Assembly: GCF_000233695.2 (NCBI RefSeq)
Contig: NZ_CM001488.1
Coordinates: 1,414,202-1,478,201 of the forward strand
Origin: Desulfobacter postgatei 2ac9
GTDB taxonomy: Bacteria; Desulfobacterota; Desulfobacteria; Desulfobacterales; Desulfobacteraceae
DNA: 64,000 nucleotides
Direction: 5' to 3'
In this document: one piece after another, positions 35,209-43,724 of the stretch
Layout: each line of letters opens with the position of its first letter
How positions within the stretch are numbered: the first letter of the stretch is position 1
Program-made: the position numbers and the translations under genes
The notes under the pieces: generated by a model
What the model was told of the DNA's origin: nothing
What the model saw: the letters and a program-made list of their open reading frames with translations, nothing else
The model's database searches: none

Positions 35209-35333
35209 TATAGCACTACACTTGTGGATTGTCCTCATAACCCAATGAAAATATGGATTTTTTAAGTAGGCCATTAACATAAAAAATTTCATCAAATGAT
35301 ACGATATTGCATTGCGAATGGTGTAGTGCTATA
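35209..35333. mobile_element. 125-bp palindrome-ended element (MITE-like)
   Basis: TATAGCACTACAC at 35209-35221 and GTGTAGTGCTATA at 35321-35333 are perfect inverted repeats enclosing about 100 bp of AT-rich non-coding DNA. Size and end sequence (both contain CACTACA) resemble the 124-bp element at 25286-25409, though the interiors differ. Confidence 0.6.
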
Positions 35334-35403
35334 CAAAAATATAACTATTATGATTTCATAGACTTAATATTTTTTGTTCGAAAAGATGGGTTAAAAAATC
35401 ATC

Positions 35404-35499
35404 GTTGAGCATAGCGAATAAGGTCCGTTGAGTGAAGCGAATAAGGCAGGACGTAAAGTTGAACACCTTGAAAAGTGGGCCTACTTTACATGTCCTGCC
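35404..35499. repeat. Tandem 23-bp repeat followed by an inverted repeat
   Basis: GTTGAGCATAGCGAATAAGG at 35404 recurs as GTTGAGTGAAGCGAATAAGG at 35427. Then GGCAGGACGTAAAGT (35445-35459) faces ACTTTACATGTCCTGCC (35483-35499). It lies 140 bp beyond the 3' end of the integrase gene and may be recombinase or element-end DNA. Confidence 0.5.
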
Positions 35500-35640
35500 C
35501 TCCTATCCTCGAAGATTTATACAGAATATTCGAGATAAATACAGATATTTGGAGAATTCTTCAAAAATCTACATTTTTCGATAAAAAACATGCAGAAATC
35601 TATGAAAAGTATACAGAAATCTATAATAATCGCTAAATTT

Positions 35641-36489
35641 TTATTCAAGTTTGTCACTTATTAAATTAACAGCGGATTTTGCCTGGGAAGGTGCTAAATG
35701 AGCATACCGCATTGTAATATTAATACTGCTGTGGCCAAGCAATTTACTGACCACCTCAAGTTTAACCCCATCCTGGACAAGCCAACTTGCAAACGTATGT
35801 CGCAATGTGTGGAAGACAACTTTATGCCTGGAATCTTTGATCCCATCATTCAGGCCGGATTCTTTAACAGCCTGTTCAAATATTTTTGGTGCGGAAAAGG
35901 TAAATATTTTATTACTTTTTTTATCCGAGATTATTTTAAAAGCTGTGCCATTTAAAGGAACGACTCTGTTTTTATGAGTTTTAGAGTCTAAAACACAAAT
36001 ATGCCGGTCACTGTCGTTGATATTTTCAGAACCGAGATTAAATATCTCCCCTCGCCGCAGCCCGGTGTTAACGGCAAATAATGATATTTCAAACCAGGCA
36101 TTTGATTTTTGCTTTAAAATATTTAGAAGACCGTCCAATTCTGGCTTTGAAAGATAACGCAACCTACGGTTGTCAAATTTTGGCATCACATTTTTGAATT
36201 TAGGCACCTGCACAGAGTGGTCATAATCGACAACCCGGTTAAGGATTCTACGCAGTAAGGATAAGCAATGAAAAACAGTCTGAGGACTCAAATTTTTTGA
36301 TTCCAACGATTTGCGTAGTTCAAGAAGATCGTAAATGGTCAATTCCTTAATGGTTTTTTCTCCAACTATCGGGGCAATATGGTTTTTCCATCTGCCTGTC
36401 TCCGTCGTTTTACATCTCTTTGAAAATGATTGTAAGATAAAATCATTATAAAACTTCCACGCTTCATCAACTTTTCTGATCTCTTTCAA
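35641..36489 (-). CDS. Tyrosine recombinase / phage-type integrase
   Basis: 282 residues. An N-terminal SAM-like core-binding domain (about 1-95) precedes the catalytic domain with Arg in NTGLRRGEIFNLG, the HxxR box in HTLRHTFASWL, His in LLGHSSINITMRY and the nucleophile Tyr in the same stretch (RYAHL). It is complete. A tRNA-Cys-like sequence lies 200 bp beyond its 5' end and is a likely attachment site. The integrase could mobilise the mosaic DNA to its left. Confidence 0.93.
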   Translation of the reverse strand: MKEIRKVDEAWKFYNDFILQSFSKRCKTTETGRWKNHIAPIVGEKTIKELTIYDLLELRKSLESKNLSPQTVFHCLSLLRRILNRVVDYDHSVQVPKFKNVMPKFDNRRLRYLSKPELDGLLNILKQKSNAWFEISLFAVNTGLRRGEIFNLGSENINDSDRHICVLDSKTHKNRVVPLNGTAFKIISDKKSNKIFTFSAPKIFEQAVKESGLNDGIKDSRHKVVFHTLRHTFASWLVQDGVKLEVVSKLLGHSSINITMRYAHLAPSQAKSAVNLISDKLE

Positions 36490-36691
36490 TTAAATACCCC
36501 CTAAATAGGAAAATTATGTAACACAATTCAAGTAAATGCAAAATCCATACTAAAAGATAGTCTTAGTGAATTTAGATAGTTATGGCTTAGCGTACTTGTT
36601 GGGAAGTTACAAAATCTGCACTTAACTAAAATAATTGTTGCTTTTTTTTGAAAGCAGCCTATACTGTGCGTTAAGCGTAAGGTTTTAGAAA

Positions 36692-36766
36692 GAAGTCTTT
36701 ACGGAAAGGTAAGGTGACGGCCTGCAAAGCCGTTATTCCCCGGTTCAAATCCGGGAGCCGCCTCCA
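36692..36766 (+). tRNA. tRNA-Cys(GCA)-like sequence, probably an attachment-site copy
   Basis: The anticodon arm (ACGGC-CTGCAAA-GCCGT, anticodon GCA), variable loop, T-arm (CCCGG-TTCAAAT-CCGGG) and 3' acceptor with encoded CCA (AGCCGCCTCCA) are intact. The 5' acceptor strand reads GAAGTCT where GGCGGCT would be needed, giving three mismatches of seven. This pattern, a good 3' part and a wrong 5' end next to an integrase, is expected for the att copy left by an element integrated in a tRNA gene. It may therefore not be a working tRNA. Confidence 0.75.
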
Positions 36767-36777
36767 ACCCAAATTTT

Positions 36778-36815
36778 AAGGGCTTAGAAGAATCTTTTCT
36801 TCTGAGCCCTTTTTT
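36778..36815 (+). terminator. Rho-independent terminator after the tRNA-Cys-like sequence
   Basis: AAGGGCTTAGAAGA pairs with TCTTCTGAGCCCTT, followed by TTTTTT. Confidence 0.8.
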
Positions 36816-36882
36816 ATTTGGGCTCTCCTTAAGTGGCAGTCTGGAAAAAGATACCAGATCACCTGTCTTAAATCCTTTTTTT

Positions 36883-38195
36883 GCAATACCGCAAAACTCA
36901 CCTTTTTTGATTATCCTGTGGTAATTCCAGCCAGCGTGCCGTCAATTTTTCCAGTTCCGTTCGAACTTTTTTGCCGGAACGGGTATGGAGTTTGAAACGA
37001 TTACGGTGATTGCAAAGTCGTTGTCACTCTTCACGGAATACCTCCATATCAACAGATGAGAATGCGCTAATCGTTTCCTCAAGATTTCCCGGGCGCGGAA
37101 TCAATTCCCACGCTCCAGAACATTGGATCATACGCTTTGTAGCTCCTTTTTGCCCTGTTGTTCGCAGTAGGCGCTGATTGAGTCCGCGGAATTCACTTTC
37201 CCGATCATTATTCGTTCTCGGCAAAGCAGGTAGATCATAAGTGTGAAACAAGCCGGAGGCGTAATTACGAGTAGTTTTACGGATCTTGCTTGCGAATATG
37301 AACAGTGTCGGATTATCCTTGTTTTGCTCAAGTAACTGGTCCAGGTACTCAACCAGTTCGTTTTCTACCTCATCTCCCGTTCGAGACGGGTTTTCGTCTG
37401 GGTCGAGCAACGTCGAGATATGAATCAACCAGCCGGCAACTTCACTCAATTGATCATAGTCATCCGTAAAGCATTTGAGGGCTTCACTCAGACCGTGCTG
37501 TAACCGGATCGACTGAATGTTGTTCCGTTTTCCCATCGGCAGTAGGATTTTCAATGACAGCTGACGGCAGCAAACCCGTTACCGTCAATACTCCGGGTTG
37601 TTCCAGATGCTCCGGGCGGATGATCTCGCCAGCCTTTTCCCGGACCGTTTTCCTGAGTTCAACTTTCATTGTCTCATCAGTCGATGCTGCCGGTTCAGCA
37701 ATATTTTTGAGATAATGCAACTGGCAGAAAGGGTGTCGGGCTTCACTGATGGTGATTCTGCCGGCTAAATCCGAGTGAATCTCTTCGAAAGTACATCTGC
37801 TGGCCTGTCGTTGCCATCCGATCGTTGTAATGACGTCAAAACCATAGGTGCAATACATCGGAGCAATTTGCTGCCATTCAGAGGATCGCCACTTTTCCCC
37901 GTAATTGGTGCAACCGGGACTGTCGCACTGCTTGGGCCAATAACCGACTTCCACTGTCGATGACAGGTTTTGTACAATTTTATGTCCGCTTGAATAACGA
38001 CTCAACTTCAGTTGTTCACCACATAACGGACATTGATCTAATTCGCAAATATACATTTCCGATGTTTGAGGGTATAATGTACAGCGTGTTCTCATGGCAT
38101 ATTCTCCTTTGGGAGTCTTTGTTTTTGGCAAAACATTTATTGCCATGAGAACTTCCTTTATTCAACCCTTTTCGGGGTGAGTTTTGCGGTATTGC
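36883..38195. mobile_element. Insertion sequence relic with 20-bp terminal inverted repeats
   Basis: GCAATACCGCAAAACTCACC at 36883-36902 and its exact reverse complement at 38176-38195 bound a 1313-bp element. Its single minus-strand transposase is broken, and is shorter than family members because an internal stretch is missing. The right end lies directly against a DUF4338 protein gene that has lost its 5' part, so the element probably inserted into that gene. Confidence 0.88.
36898..38095 (-). pseudogene. Transposase pseudogene of the 1.3-kb IS
   Basis: Start ATG 38095 follows AAAGGAGAA. The N-terminal zinc-ribbon part reads CELDQCPLCGEQLKLSRYSS, followed by VGYWPKQCDSPGCTNYGEKW and APMYCTYGFDVITTIGWQRQ. 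The middle then jumps from GRITISEA straight to RHPFCQLHYLKNIAEPA, so the stretch expected to hold catalytic residues is deleted. A frameshift follows at about 37484-37554. The C-terminal part reads LFHTYDLPALPRTNNDRESE ... GAWELIPRPGNLEET. A TGA at 37024-37026 precedes the last piece (NHRNRFKLHTRSGKKVR). I recognise it as a transposase family but cannot name the IS family with confidence. Confidence 0.8.
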
Positions 38196-38197
38196 CA

Positions 38198-38536
38198 AAT
38201 TTGCATTTGATTGTGAATAATGCCAGATTCCTTATTTTGCCATGGATTCAATCAAAAAATTTGGCATCCAAAGTTCTCTCATTAATCACACACCGACTCC
38301 CTGATGATTGGCACAACAAGTATAATATCCGACCTGTCCTGCTTGAGACGTTTGTTCAAAAAGATCGTTTCGCAGGGACCTGTTATAAAGCCGCAAACTG
38401 GCAAATTGTTGGAGAAACTAAAGGGCGTGGTAAATTAGGTGCTAACCCAAAGAAAGGGACGGTGATTGTTCCCATCAAAGATGTTTGGGTTTATCCTCTG
38501 GACCAGAATTTTAGGACTTTACTCAAATCAACTTAA
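38198..38536 (+). pseudogene. DUF4338 protein, 5'-truncated
   Basis: The frame gives LHLIVNNARFLILPWIQSKN, LASKVLSLITHRLPDDW, RPVLLETFVQKDRFAGTCYK and VGETKGRGK, the core of the DUF4338 domain found in large transposase-associated and Druantia-type proteins. The N-terminal part is missing because the IS end at 38195 abuts it, and it stops at 38536 without downstream domains. Confidence 0.75.
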
Positions 38537-38575
38537 AAATGACTAACCCGAATATTTACTTTGGAATCACAGCTT

Positions 38576-38689
38576 ATGGAGTATTTTGAATATGTTAACC
38601 AGAATCCCAAACCGATTCAGTGGTCTTACACAAAAGTTAAAATGTTGGAAAAATTTGACACTCAAAATCAATATAAACTAGCGGCATAA
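38576..38689 (+). pseudogene. IS630-type transposase C-terminal scrap
   Basis: MEYFEYVNQNPKPIQWSYTK then VKMLEKFDTQ resembles the end of IS630-family transposases ('NENPKPFxWTxT'). Only 37 codons remain. The following 100 bp (to about 38790) keeps another short open stretch (QRWVLSLGIDGQIGPWRYWE) that I do not recognise. Confidence 0.5.
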
Positions 38690-38794
38690 TTACAGCGCTG
38701 GGTACTTAGTCTGGGTATTGATGGTCAGATTGGTCCATGGCGTTATTGGGAGCCTTACCTGGCTCGTTCAGTCTACGCTGCCGGAATAAGTTGT

Positions 38795-40402
38795 TCAGAC
38801 AAGAGGAATTTTGTCTCTAAGCAGTGCATGGCAAAACATTGAGACGTCCCGGCTCCATTTACTATACCGCTCAGGGAAGGGGACGATATCAGGAATGGTT
38901 TCGAACAACGAGGCTAAATGCGCTTCTTTTATCGTTAACTGCTTGATTTTAGAGATGTCTTCCTTATTAAGACCGCCCCTGGCGATAATTTCTATAGGTC
39001 CTGCAGGGATTAAATAGTCCTCCCCTGCTTTTGTCATTACAGCCTGCATTCCGGAAAGATAGCACCCTGTCGGTACTTTTTCAGTCTGACTGCATATCTC
39101 CTTCATGCTTGAATGTTTAGCTAAAACATTAATGATTCCCTGTTGCATGCGGGGAAGATATTCGCTTTGGTAATATCCTCCAATACACCCAATACCTCTT
39201 GCCAGAGAAATACTGGTGTAACATGTGAAAAGGGATGGCAGCAAACCGCCATTTTTAAGCGCATCAATAACGCTTAAAGGTGCAAAAGGAAGCGTATAAA
39301 TCTTACCGTGCTCATCCTTTCCTTTTAACCGGAGTTGACCGGATGACCGGCCTTCGAGGACCATGGGAATCAATTTGTTTTTTAAACCCACACCCCAGAA
39401 AAAATGGGTTCCGCAATTTGCTAAAGCCTTTTTAACACCATTGTTGCTACAATCTTCCATCAATCTGAGGTCAAGTTTTTTTCCCTGCCAACAAGCCGGG
39501 GCCCCATCCAGATTCGATATCAGATCCCCGGCAATATCGGGGTCAAACATCAGCCTGTGAATCAAAGATGACGCGTCTGCCAAATCTTTTATCAAAAGCC
39601 TGGAAACAATTGCTTCCAGATCCATGTAAACCAGGTCCAGTGGCATATCAGAATTTGAAAACATGCGTTTCCACAGCCGATGATTTAAAACAACGGACTG
39701 CTCTGAATAACTTTGCCATCCCTGGGAAACTGTTTGGGCATAATCTGTTTCGAGGATATCATGCAGTACATTGCCATATTCGGGCAAAAGTTCTCCCTGG
39801 GTTATCAGCTTTCCGTTCCGGTCAATTGCCCTTTTAACCTGATCTCTGTCAATGGGGCCAACTAAACTGACGTAACTTGTTTTTAATTTGTCCGAGAATA
39901 GAGGCATTTTTTGTGGCATGCCGGCACAATCGTTTTTAGCCGTGTGATAAAGTAACATACCCCTGGGAAACGTCAGATTGTTTAAAGGCACATTGGCACA
40001 GGCAATTACCGGTATCGTGGATTGTGTCGGATTCATGAAAGAGAGAATGAGGGAAAAAAGAAAGGTCCCCTGTACCGATTGGGCGAAAAAGTCGACACCA
40101 TGATGATTCGCGGTCAGTGCGACCGGTGTCATAGAAAGGTCCATCACGGTCCGACGGGCAATGGATTCACCATGAATTGGCAGGAGGTAATCATAAACAA
40201 TTTCATAAAAATCGTCCTTTTTTTGACAACCATTCCCCAGTGGCAAAGGGTAGTGGGCTATGTACTCGGCGATGGTTGCATCACCTTGTTCTGCAAGGAC
40301 TTTTTTAATTATAGATGAATGCTTGCAAACTAAGTCAAAATAGACATTCGTCAAAGCCTGCAGGCTAGTATCTTGTTTAGAATGTGAAAAAATAGGTTTC
40401 AT
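38795..40402 (-). CDS. Large uncharacterised protein, partner of a DapF-like epimerase
   Basis: 535 residues from ATG 40402 (TTG 40405 also possible; no clear ribosome site). I do not recognise the family. It is soluble, without signal peptide or membrane helices. Notable strings are ALTANHHGVDFFAQSVQGT, IPVIACANVPLNNLTFPRGM, CGTHFFWGVGLKNKLIPMVL and CYTSISLARGIGCIGGYYQS; their His, Cys, Asn and Gly content suggests an enzyme, not a structural protein. It follows the DapF-like gene on the same strand with an 83-bp gap, so the two are probably co-transcribed. Intact frame and ordinary codon use argue that it is a functional gene. Confidence 0.8.
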   Translation of the reverse strand: MKPIFSHSKQDTSLQALTNVYFDLVCKHSSIIKKVLAEQGDATIAEYIAHYPLPLGNGCQKKDDFYEIVYDYLLPIHGESIARRTVMDLSMTPVALTANHHGVDFFAQSVQGTFLFSLILSFMNPTQSTIPVIACANVPLNNLTFPRGMLLYHTAKNDCAGMPQKMPLFSDKLKTSYVSLVGPIDRDQVKRAIDRNGKLITQGELLPEYGNVLHDILETDYAQTVSQGWQSYSEQSVVLNHRLWKRMFSNSDMPLDLVYMDLEAIVSRLLIKDLADASSLIHRLMFDPDIAGDLISNLDGAPACWQGKKLDLRLMEDCSNNGVKKALANCGTHFFWGVGLKNKLIPMVLEGRSSGQLRLKGKDEHGKIYTLPFAPLSVIDALKNGGLLPSLFTCYTSISLARGIGCIGGYYQSEYLPRMQQGIINVLAKHSSMKEICSQTEKVPTGCYLSGMQAVMTKAGEDYLIPAGPIEIIARGGLNKEDISKIKQLTIKEAHLASLFETIPDIVPFPERYSKWSRDVSMFCHALLRDKIPLV

Positions 40403-40485
40403 CAAAAACGTTCGTAATGATTTTTATCTTTTAAAGAATAGAATGTAACAAAATTTTCTGTCATGCTTTTCCTGTCGCCCATATT

Positions 40486-41595
40486 TTATAAATGATTTAA
40501 CTCAAATTCACCATTAACCAGCATGACAGGAAACCCTATTATTCGGCACTCTCCGGTTTCATTTTCATGAATTTTAATTTTAGATTCCGGTTCATGAAGC
40601 CGGCATCGATATGGCAAAATAGTGTTTTCCCCAGGTATGATTTTATTTAACCGTTTGGATATGTAAGAAACCGCCACAGCGCCGGTTCCACATGCCAGTG
40701 TTTCCTTGAAGATACCCCTTTCAAAACAACGATATTCAAGAATCCCTTTTTCTCCAGGGGTTGAAATCGGTCTGGCAAAATTGATGCTTATTCCTGCAGG
40801 AAACATATTTTTATAGGTATTGTTCAAAGCCAGACCAATGCGATCGACCAGCCAGATACCAAAATCAACACGACGCTCAGCAGGTTTTCCTAAAGTTGAG
40901 GTGTACTCTGATGTCGCAAAAAAAACCTCTTCAAAGCCGCTCAGTATCCCGTCTTTTTCCGGATAAATAACCATGTGAGGCTCTCCTGTAAAAACAATAT
41001 AGCCTTTAAGGGTTAATCGGGTCTGATTGGAAAATGGTTCAAGGTCATGGGCACGAAAGCCAATTTCAAGGTTGTCTACCGTCAAGATGATATCGTCATA
41101 CAATTGGGCAATTTCCGGTTTAAACAAATCCTGCGTAATTTTACGTGGCTGCCCTAGATTGGCCCAGCTTGACTGCCCATCACGTTCCGTTCCGATATCA
41201 ATTATTTTAGGGTGGTTAGTGGGTATTTCCGTAACTATTTTAACGGATGCCAGTTGGTAGGTTCTAAACAAGTAATTGGCGATACACATCAGCCCGTTCC
41301 CGCAGGAAAACGCCTCTGTTCCATCGGGTTCAAACATTCTGAATATAAAATCCGCCTCATGTAGGTCCGGGAGTTCATCCCAGTACCCCCTGACCTGATT
41401 GATTGAATCAAGAACCTTTCTTGTACATCTTTGAACAACCAAAAAATTGTCTGAGCCAATTCCGAAATACATATTGGTGGCAAAGTGGGCAAATCGCCCC
41501 TTTTCTGTTTCGCCGAAAATAGGAGAATTCACTTCGTCAACAATTACAAAATTGTTTCCGTACGAGGTAAATTTGCTGAAGGGGATTTTTTTCAT
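40486..41595 (-). CDS. Diaminopimelate epimerase-like PLP-independent epimerase/racemase
   Basis: 369 residues, clearly longer than housekeeping DapF (about 275). Both catalytic Cys motifs are present: FSCGNGLMCIANYLF and ETLACGTGAVAVSYI, along with the family's start (FSKFTSYGNNFVIVDE) and GEPHMVIY. Extra segments around residues 50-85 and 140-200 set it apart. DapF-fold enzymes include amino-acid racemases in metallophore pathways (CntK-type histidine racemase), so the substrate here may not be diaminopimelate. It leads a two-gene unit with the unknown 535-residue protein. Confidence 0.85.
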   Translation of the reverse strand: MKKIPFSKFTSYGNNFVIVDEVNSPIFGETEKGRFAHFATNMYFGIGSDNFLVVQRCTRKVLDSINQVRGYWDELPDLHEADFIFRMFEPDGTEAFSCGNGLMCIANYLFRTYQLASVKIVTEIPTNHPKIIDIGTERDGQSSWANLGQPRKITQDLFKPEIAQLYDDIILTVDNLEIGFRAHDLEPFSNQTRLTLKGYIVFTGEPHMVIYPEKDGILSGFEEVFFATSEYTSTLGKPAERRVDFGIWLVDRIGLALNNTYKNMFPAGISINFARPISTPGEKGILEYRCFERGIFKETLACGTGAVAVSYISKRLNKIIPGENTILPYRCRLHEPESKIKIHENETGECRIIGFPVMLVNGEFELNHL

Positions 41596-42140
41596 TTATT
41601 ATTTTTCTCTTAATTTACGATTAGAATTCAGAGAAAAAAATTTCGACCTTAAAGATGAGAACATTATAAAACACGATCTCCATATCATCAGGTTTAAATT
41701 GTCTTTGCTTTTAAAGACTTAGTAAAAATCATAAGGAAATGTTTCCTTTTTAACACTCTGATACCTGAAAGTCAATAATGCCTGGTATCCCTAACAGGGC
41801 CGGGCATTTCTCCACTGAGAATTGCCGATCCGTTGTCGCAACAGGGTTGGCTTTTTCGCAGGGGGAGACATTTATGCTTGGTTAACTCTTTCATAAGAAT
41901 TTCAGTACATAAACCGACCTGTTTAATGTTTGTGATAATCGGAAATTTTAAAAATATGGTTACAATTATCTGACAAGGTTGTATAGTAAACAAACATATA
42001 ATTTTATTCTGATCCAGAGCCATTGCTGACCAGTTATTCAAAGACATTTTGATTTAGAATTGAATGATGATCTATGTATCTTTGAAAAAGTTATATGTCT
42101 GATTCGTCATTTCATTAATTTAAATTGAAGGAGAAAAATT
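41596..42140. other. AT-rich intergenic region
   Basis: About 545 bp between divergent genes, holding promoters for both sides (GAAGGAG at 42128 serves the gene at 42141). A 91-codon minus-strand frame at 41772-42047 has no ribosome site and no family resemblance and is not called. Confidence 0.5.
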
Positions 42141-42449
42141 ATGGAAGTTAAGGATTATTGTAAGGCAATGTTGGCTGAAGTTAATGGTTGGAAAGAAAAA
42201 TTGGAAGCGTTGAAAAAGGTTTCAGATAAGTATGATGCTGCACAAAAAGAAAAAATTTTACCACTCATAGGGCAGATTGAACAGCAGGTAGCGGCTGCTC
42301 AGGCTCGCGTTGATGAATTAGAAAATGAATGCCCGTCAGACTGGTCTCCGATGAAAGATGAACTGGATGATTTGTTTGGAACAGTCGGCAATAGTGTTGA
42401 CAGGGCCTGGAGAGATTTTGACAGGGGCTGGGTAGATCTTGAAGGGTAA
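42141..42449 (+). CDS. Small hypothetical coiled-coil protein
   Basis: 102 residues, acidic and helical. Heptad-like stretches (LEALKKVSDKYDAAQKEKIL, IGQIEQQVAAAQARVDELE) are followed by a conserved-looking Trp/Asp-rich end (DSVDRAWRDFDRGWVDLEG-like). There is a strong ribosome site (GAAGGAG) and its own terminator. No signal peptide and no known domain. The monocistronic layout suggests a stress or housekeeping accessory protein. Confidence 0.75.
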   Translation: MEVKDYCKAMLAEVNGWKEKLEALKKVSDKYDAAQKEKILPLIGQIEQQVAAAQARVDELENECPSDWSPMKDELDDLFGTVGNSVDRAWRDFDRGWVDLEG

Positions 42450-42497
42450 CGTGAACAGTTAATGGAATTTAAACTTTTTTATGCTCAATTAGACGTT

Positions 42498-42535
42498 AAG
42501 GCCTCAGTTTTCAAAAATTGAGGCCTTTTGTTGTT
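42498..42535 (+). terminator. Rho-independent terminator
   Basis: AAGGCCTCA pairs with TGAGGCCTT around a 12-nt loop, followed by TTGTTGTTTT. It ends the small coiled-coil gene. Confidence 0.8.
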
Positions 42536-42637
42536 TTACCGCTTCATCTGTTGTGATTTGGAGATGCTATGTGCTTCTTTGAAAATACCATGCGGTGACG
42601 GCGATTTTCATGGGCGTTTCCCTGACGTTATTTTTTT

Positions 42638-43600
42638 TCAGATGTTCAATCTGTCCTCGATAGATTGAATCGCATCCTTTGCCGCATCCTTGAGATCTTC
42701 GTGGGACAGGGCCTCCTGCTGTGCGGCAATCCAGTTGCGGGTGTCGGGGGTGCCGATTTCTCCCAATGCGTATAAAATATCACCCTGGACAGGGATATCT
42801 TTGGTGCTGAATACCTCAATTAAAATTTTTTCCAAATCCGAACACAGGGCTGGTGCCTTTTCAGCAAGAGCTTCTACAACCACCATGGCACCTAAACGCA
42901 CAGACCAGGTTTCATGGAGAAGAAGTCCGGAAAATCCTTTGAACAAGCGGTTGGTGGTGAGCATCCGTTGGGTAATCCATTCTGCCCGGCCATCTTCCAG
43001 TATGGTTTTCAGGGCCTTTGTATCCAGGTCCATGCTCTCCTTATTGACGATCATGTCCACAATTTCTTCTTCCGCCACTGCCCCGGTCCATCGGGTATCA
43101 TCGTTGAGAATCAGGCAGGGTGCGGACATCGCTTTATCTTCCTGGGCTTTGTCAGGGAACAGGGAGCCGTCAATGATATGAAGATAAATTTTTTCACAGG
43201 CGGCTGCAAGGGGAATCAGCCGCTCAACCATCCCCGGGCAGTGGGGACACTGCAGGGCAATATAGAGGGTCAGTCGGCAGGGCGCTTCGATATTGTCCAA
43301 AGTTTTTTGAATATCATTAACCGGATGCGGCTTTTCAAGGGAGTCCAGGCCTTTTAAAAAAGGTAACAGTTCACGCTCCAGGGGAAGAGCGGAATATAGA
43401 ATATTATTTTTCAGGAAAAAGCCGGGCAGGGCGGCAGGTTGAGTACTCTGCCTCCAGGATATGGCAGCCGATATCTCCTGGCATTGGCGGGCAAAGGTTT
43501 CGAATTTTTTTTGCTCGGGATGTTCTGTGTTTGCAATGCCTAAGGTTGGACGTCCCAAAGGCGTCCAGGCCTTGATCCGTTCTTTTGTCATATTGTCCAT
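42638..43600 (-). CDS. Thioredoxin-fold protein with HEAT-like repeats
   Basis: 320 residues. The middle has a thioredoxin-like fold with the redox motif CPHCP (LTLYIALQCPHCPGMVERL), similar to one half of a PDO/AhpF-N type glutaredoxin-like protein. The C-terminal third (about residues 205-318) consists of helical repeats (WSVRLGAMVVVEALAEKAPA, IPVQGDILYALGEIGTPDTR) of the HEAT type. The combination suggests a disulfide reductase or oxidant-sensing adaptor that docks on a partner. No close redox partner lies beside it. Cytoplasmic; no signal peptide. Confidence 0.75.
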   Translation of the reverse strand: MDNMTKERIKAWTPLGRPTLGIANTEHPEQKKFETFARQCQEISAAISWRQSTQPAALPGFFLKNNILYSALPLERELLPFLKGLDSLEKPHPVNDIQKTLDNIEAPCRLTLYIALQCPHCPGMVERLIPLAAACEKIYLHIIDGSLFPDKAQEDKAMSAPCLILNDDTRWTGAVAEEEIVDMIVNKESMDLDTKALKTILEDGRAEWITQRMLTTNRLFKGFSGLLLHETWSVRLGAMVVVEALAEKAPALCSDLEKILIEVFSTKDIPVQGDILYALGEIGTPDTRNWIAAQQEALSHEDLKDAAKDAIQSIEDRLNI

Positions 43601-43724
43601 AATTGCGCTCCAGTTGGTTTGGGTTGCTTGTCCGGCATTATTTATCAGAATCCGGGTTTTAAATTAAGTGTAAATCATGTACATAATGGCCTGATACAAA
43701 ATTAACACTTCACGGACAGGTTTC

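Noticed and set aside
35404-35449. CRISPR array
   Set aside because: Only two adjacent 23-bp units without spacers; no cas genes in the window.
36692-36766. Fully functional tRNA-Cys gene
   Set aside because: Three of seven acceptor pairs fail and the sequence lies next to an integrase; an attachment copy is more likely, though function cannot be excluded.
41772-42047. 91-codon minus-strand gene
   Set aside because: No ribosome site, unusual composition and no family resemblance; treated as a chance frame.
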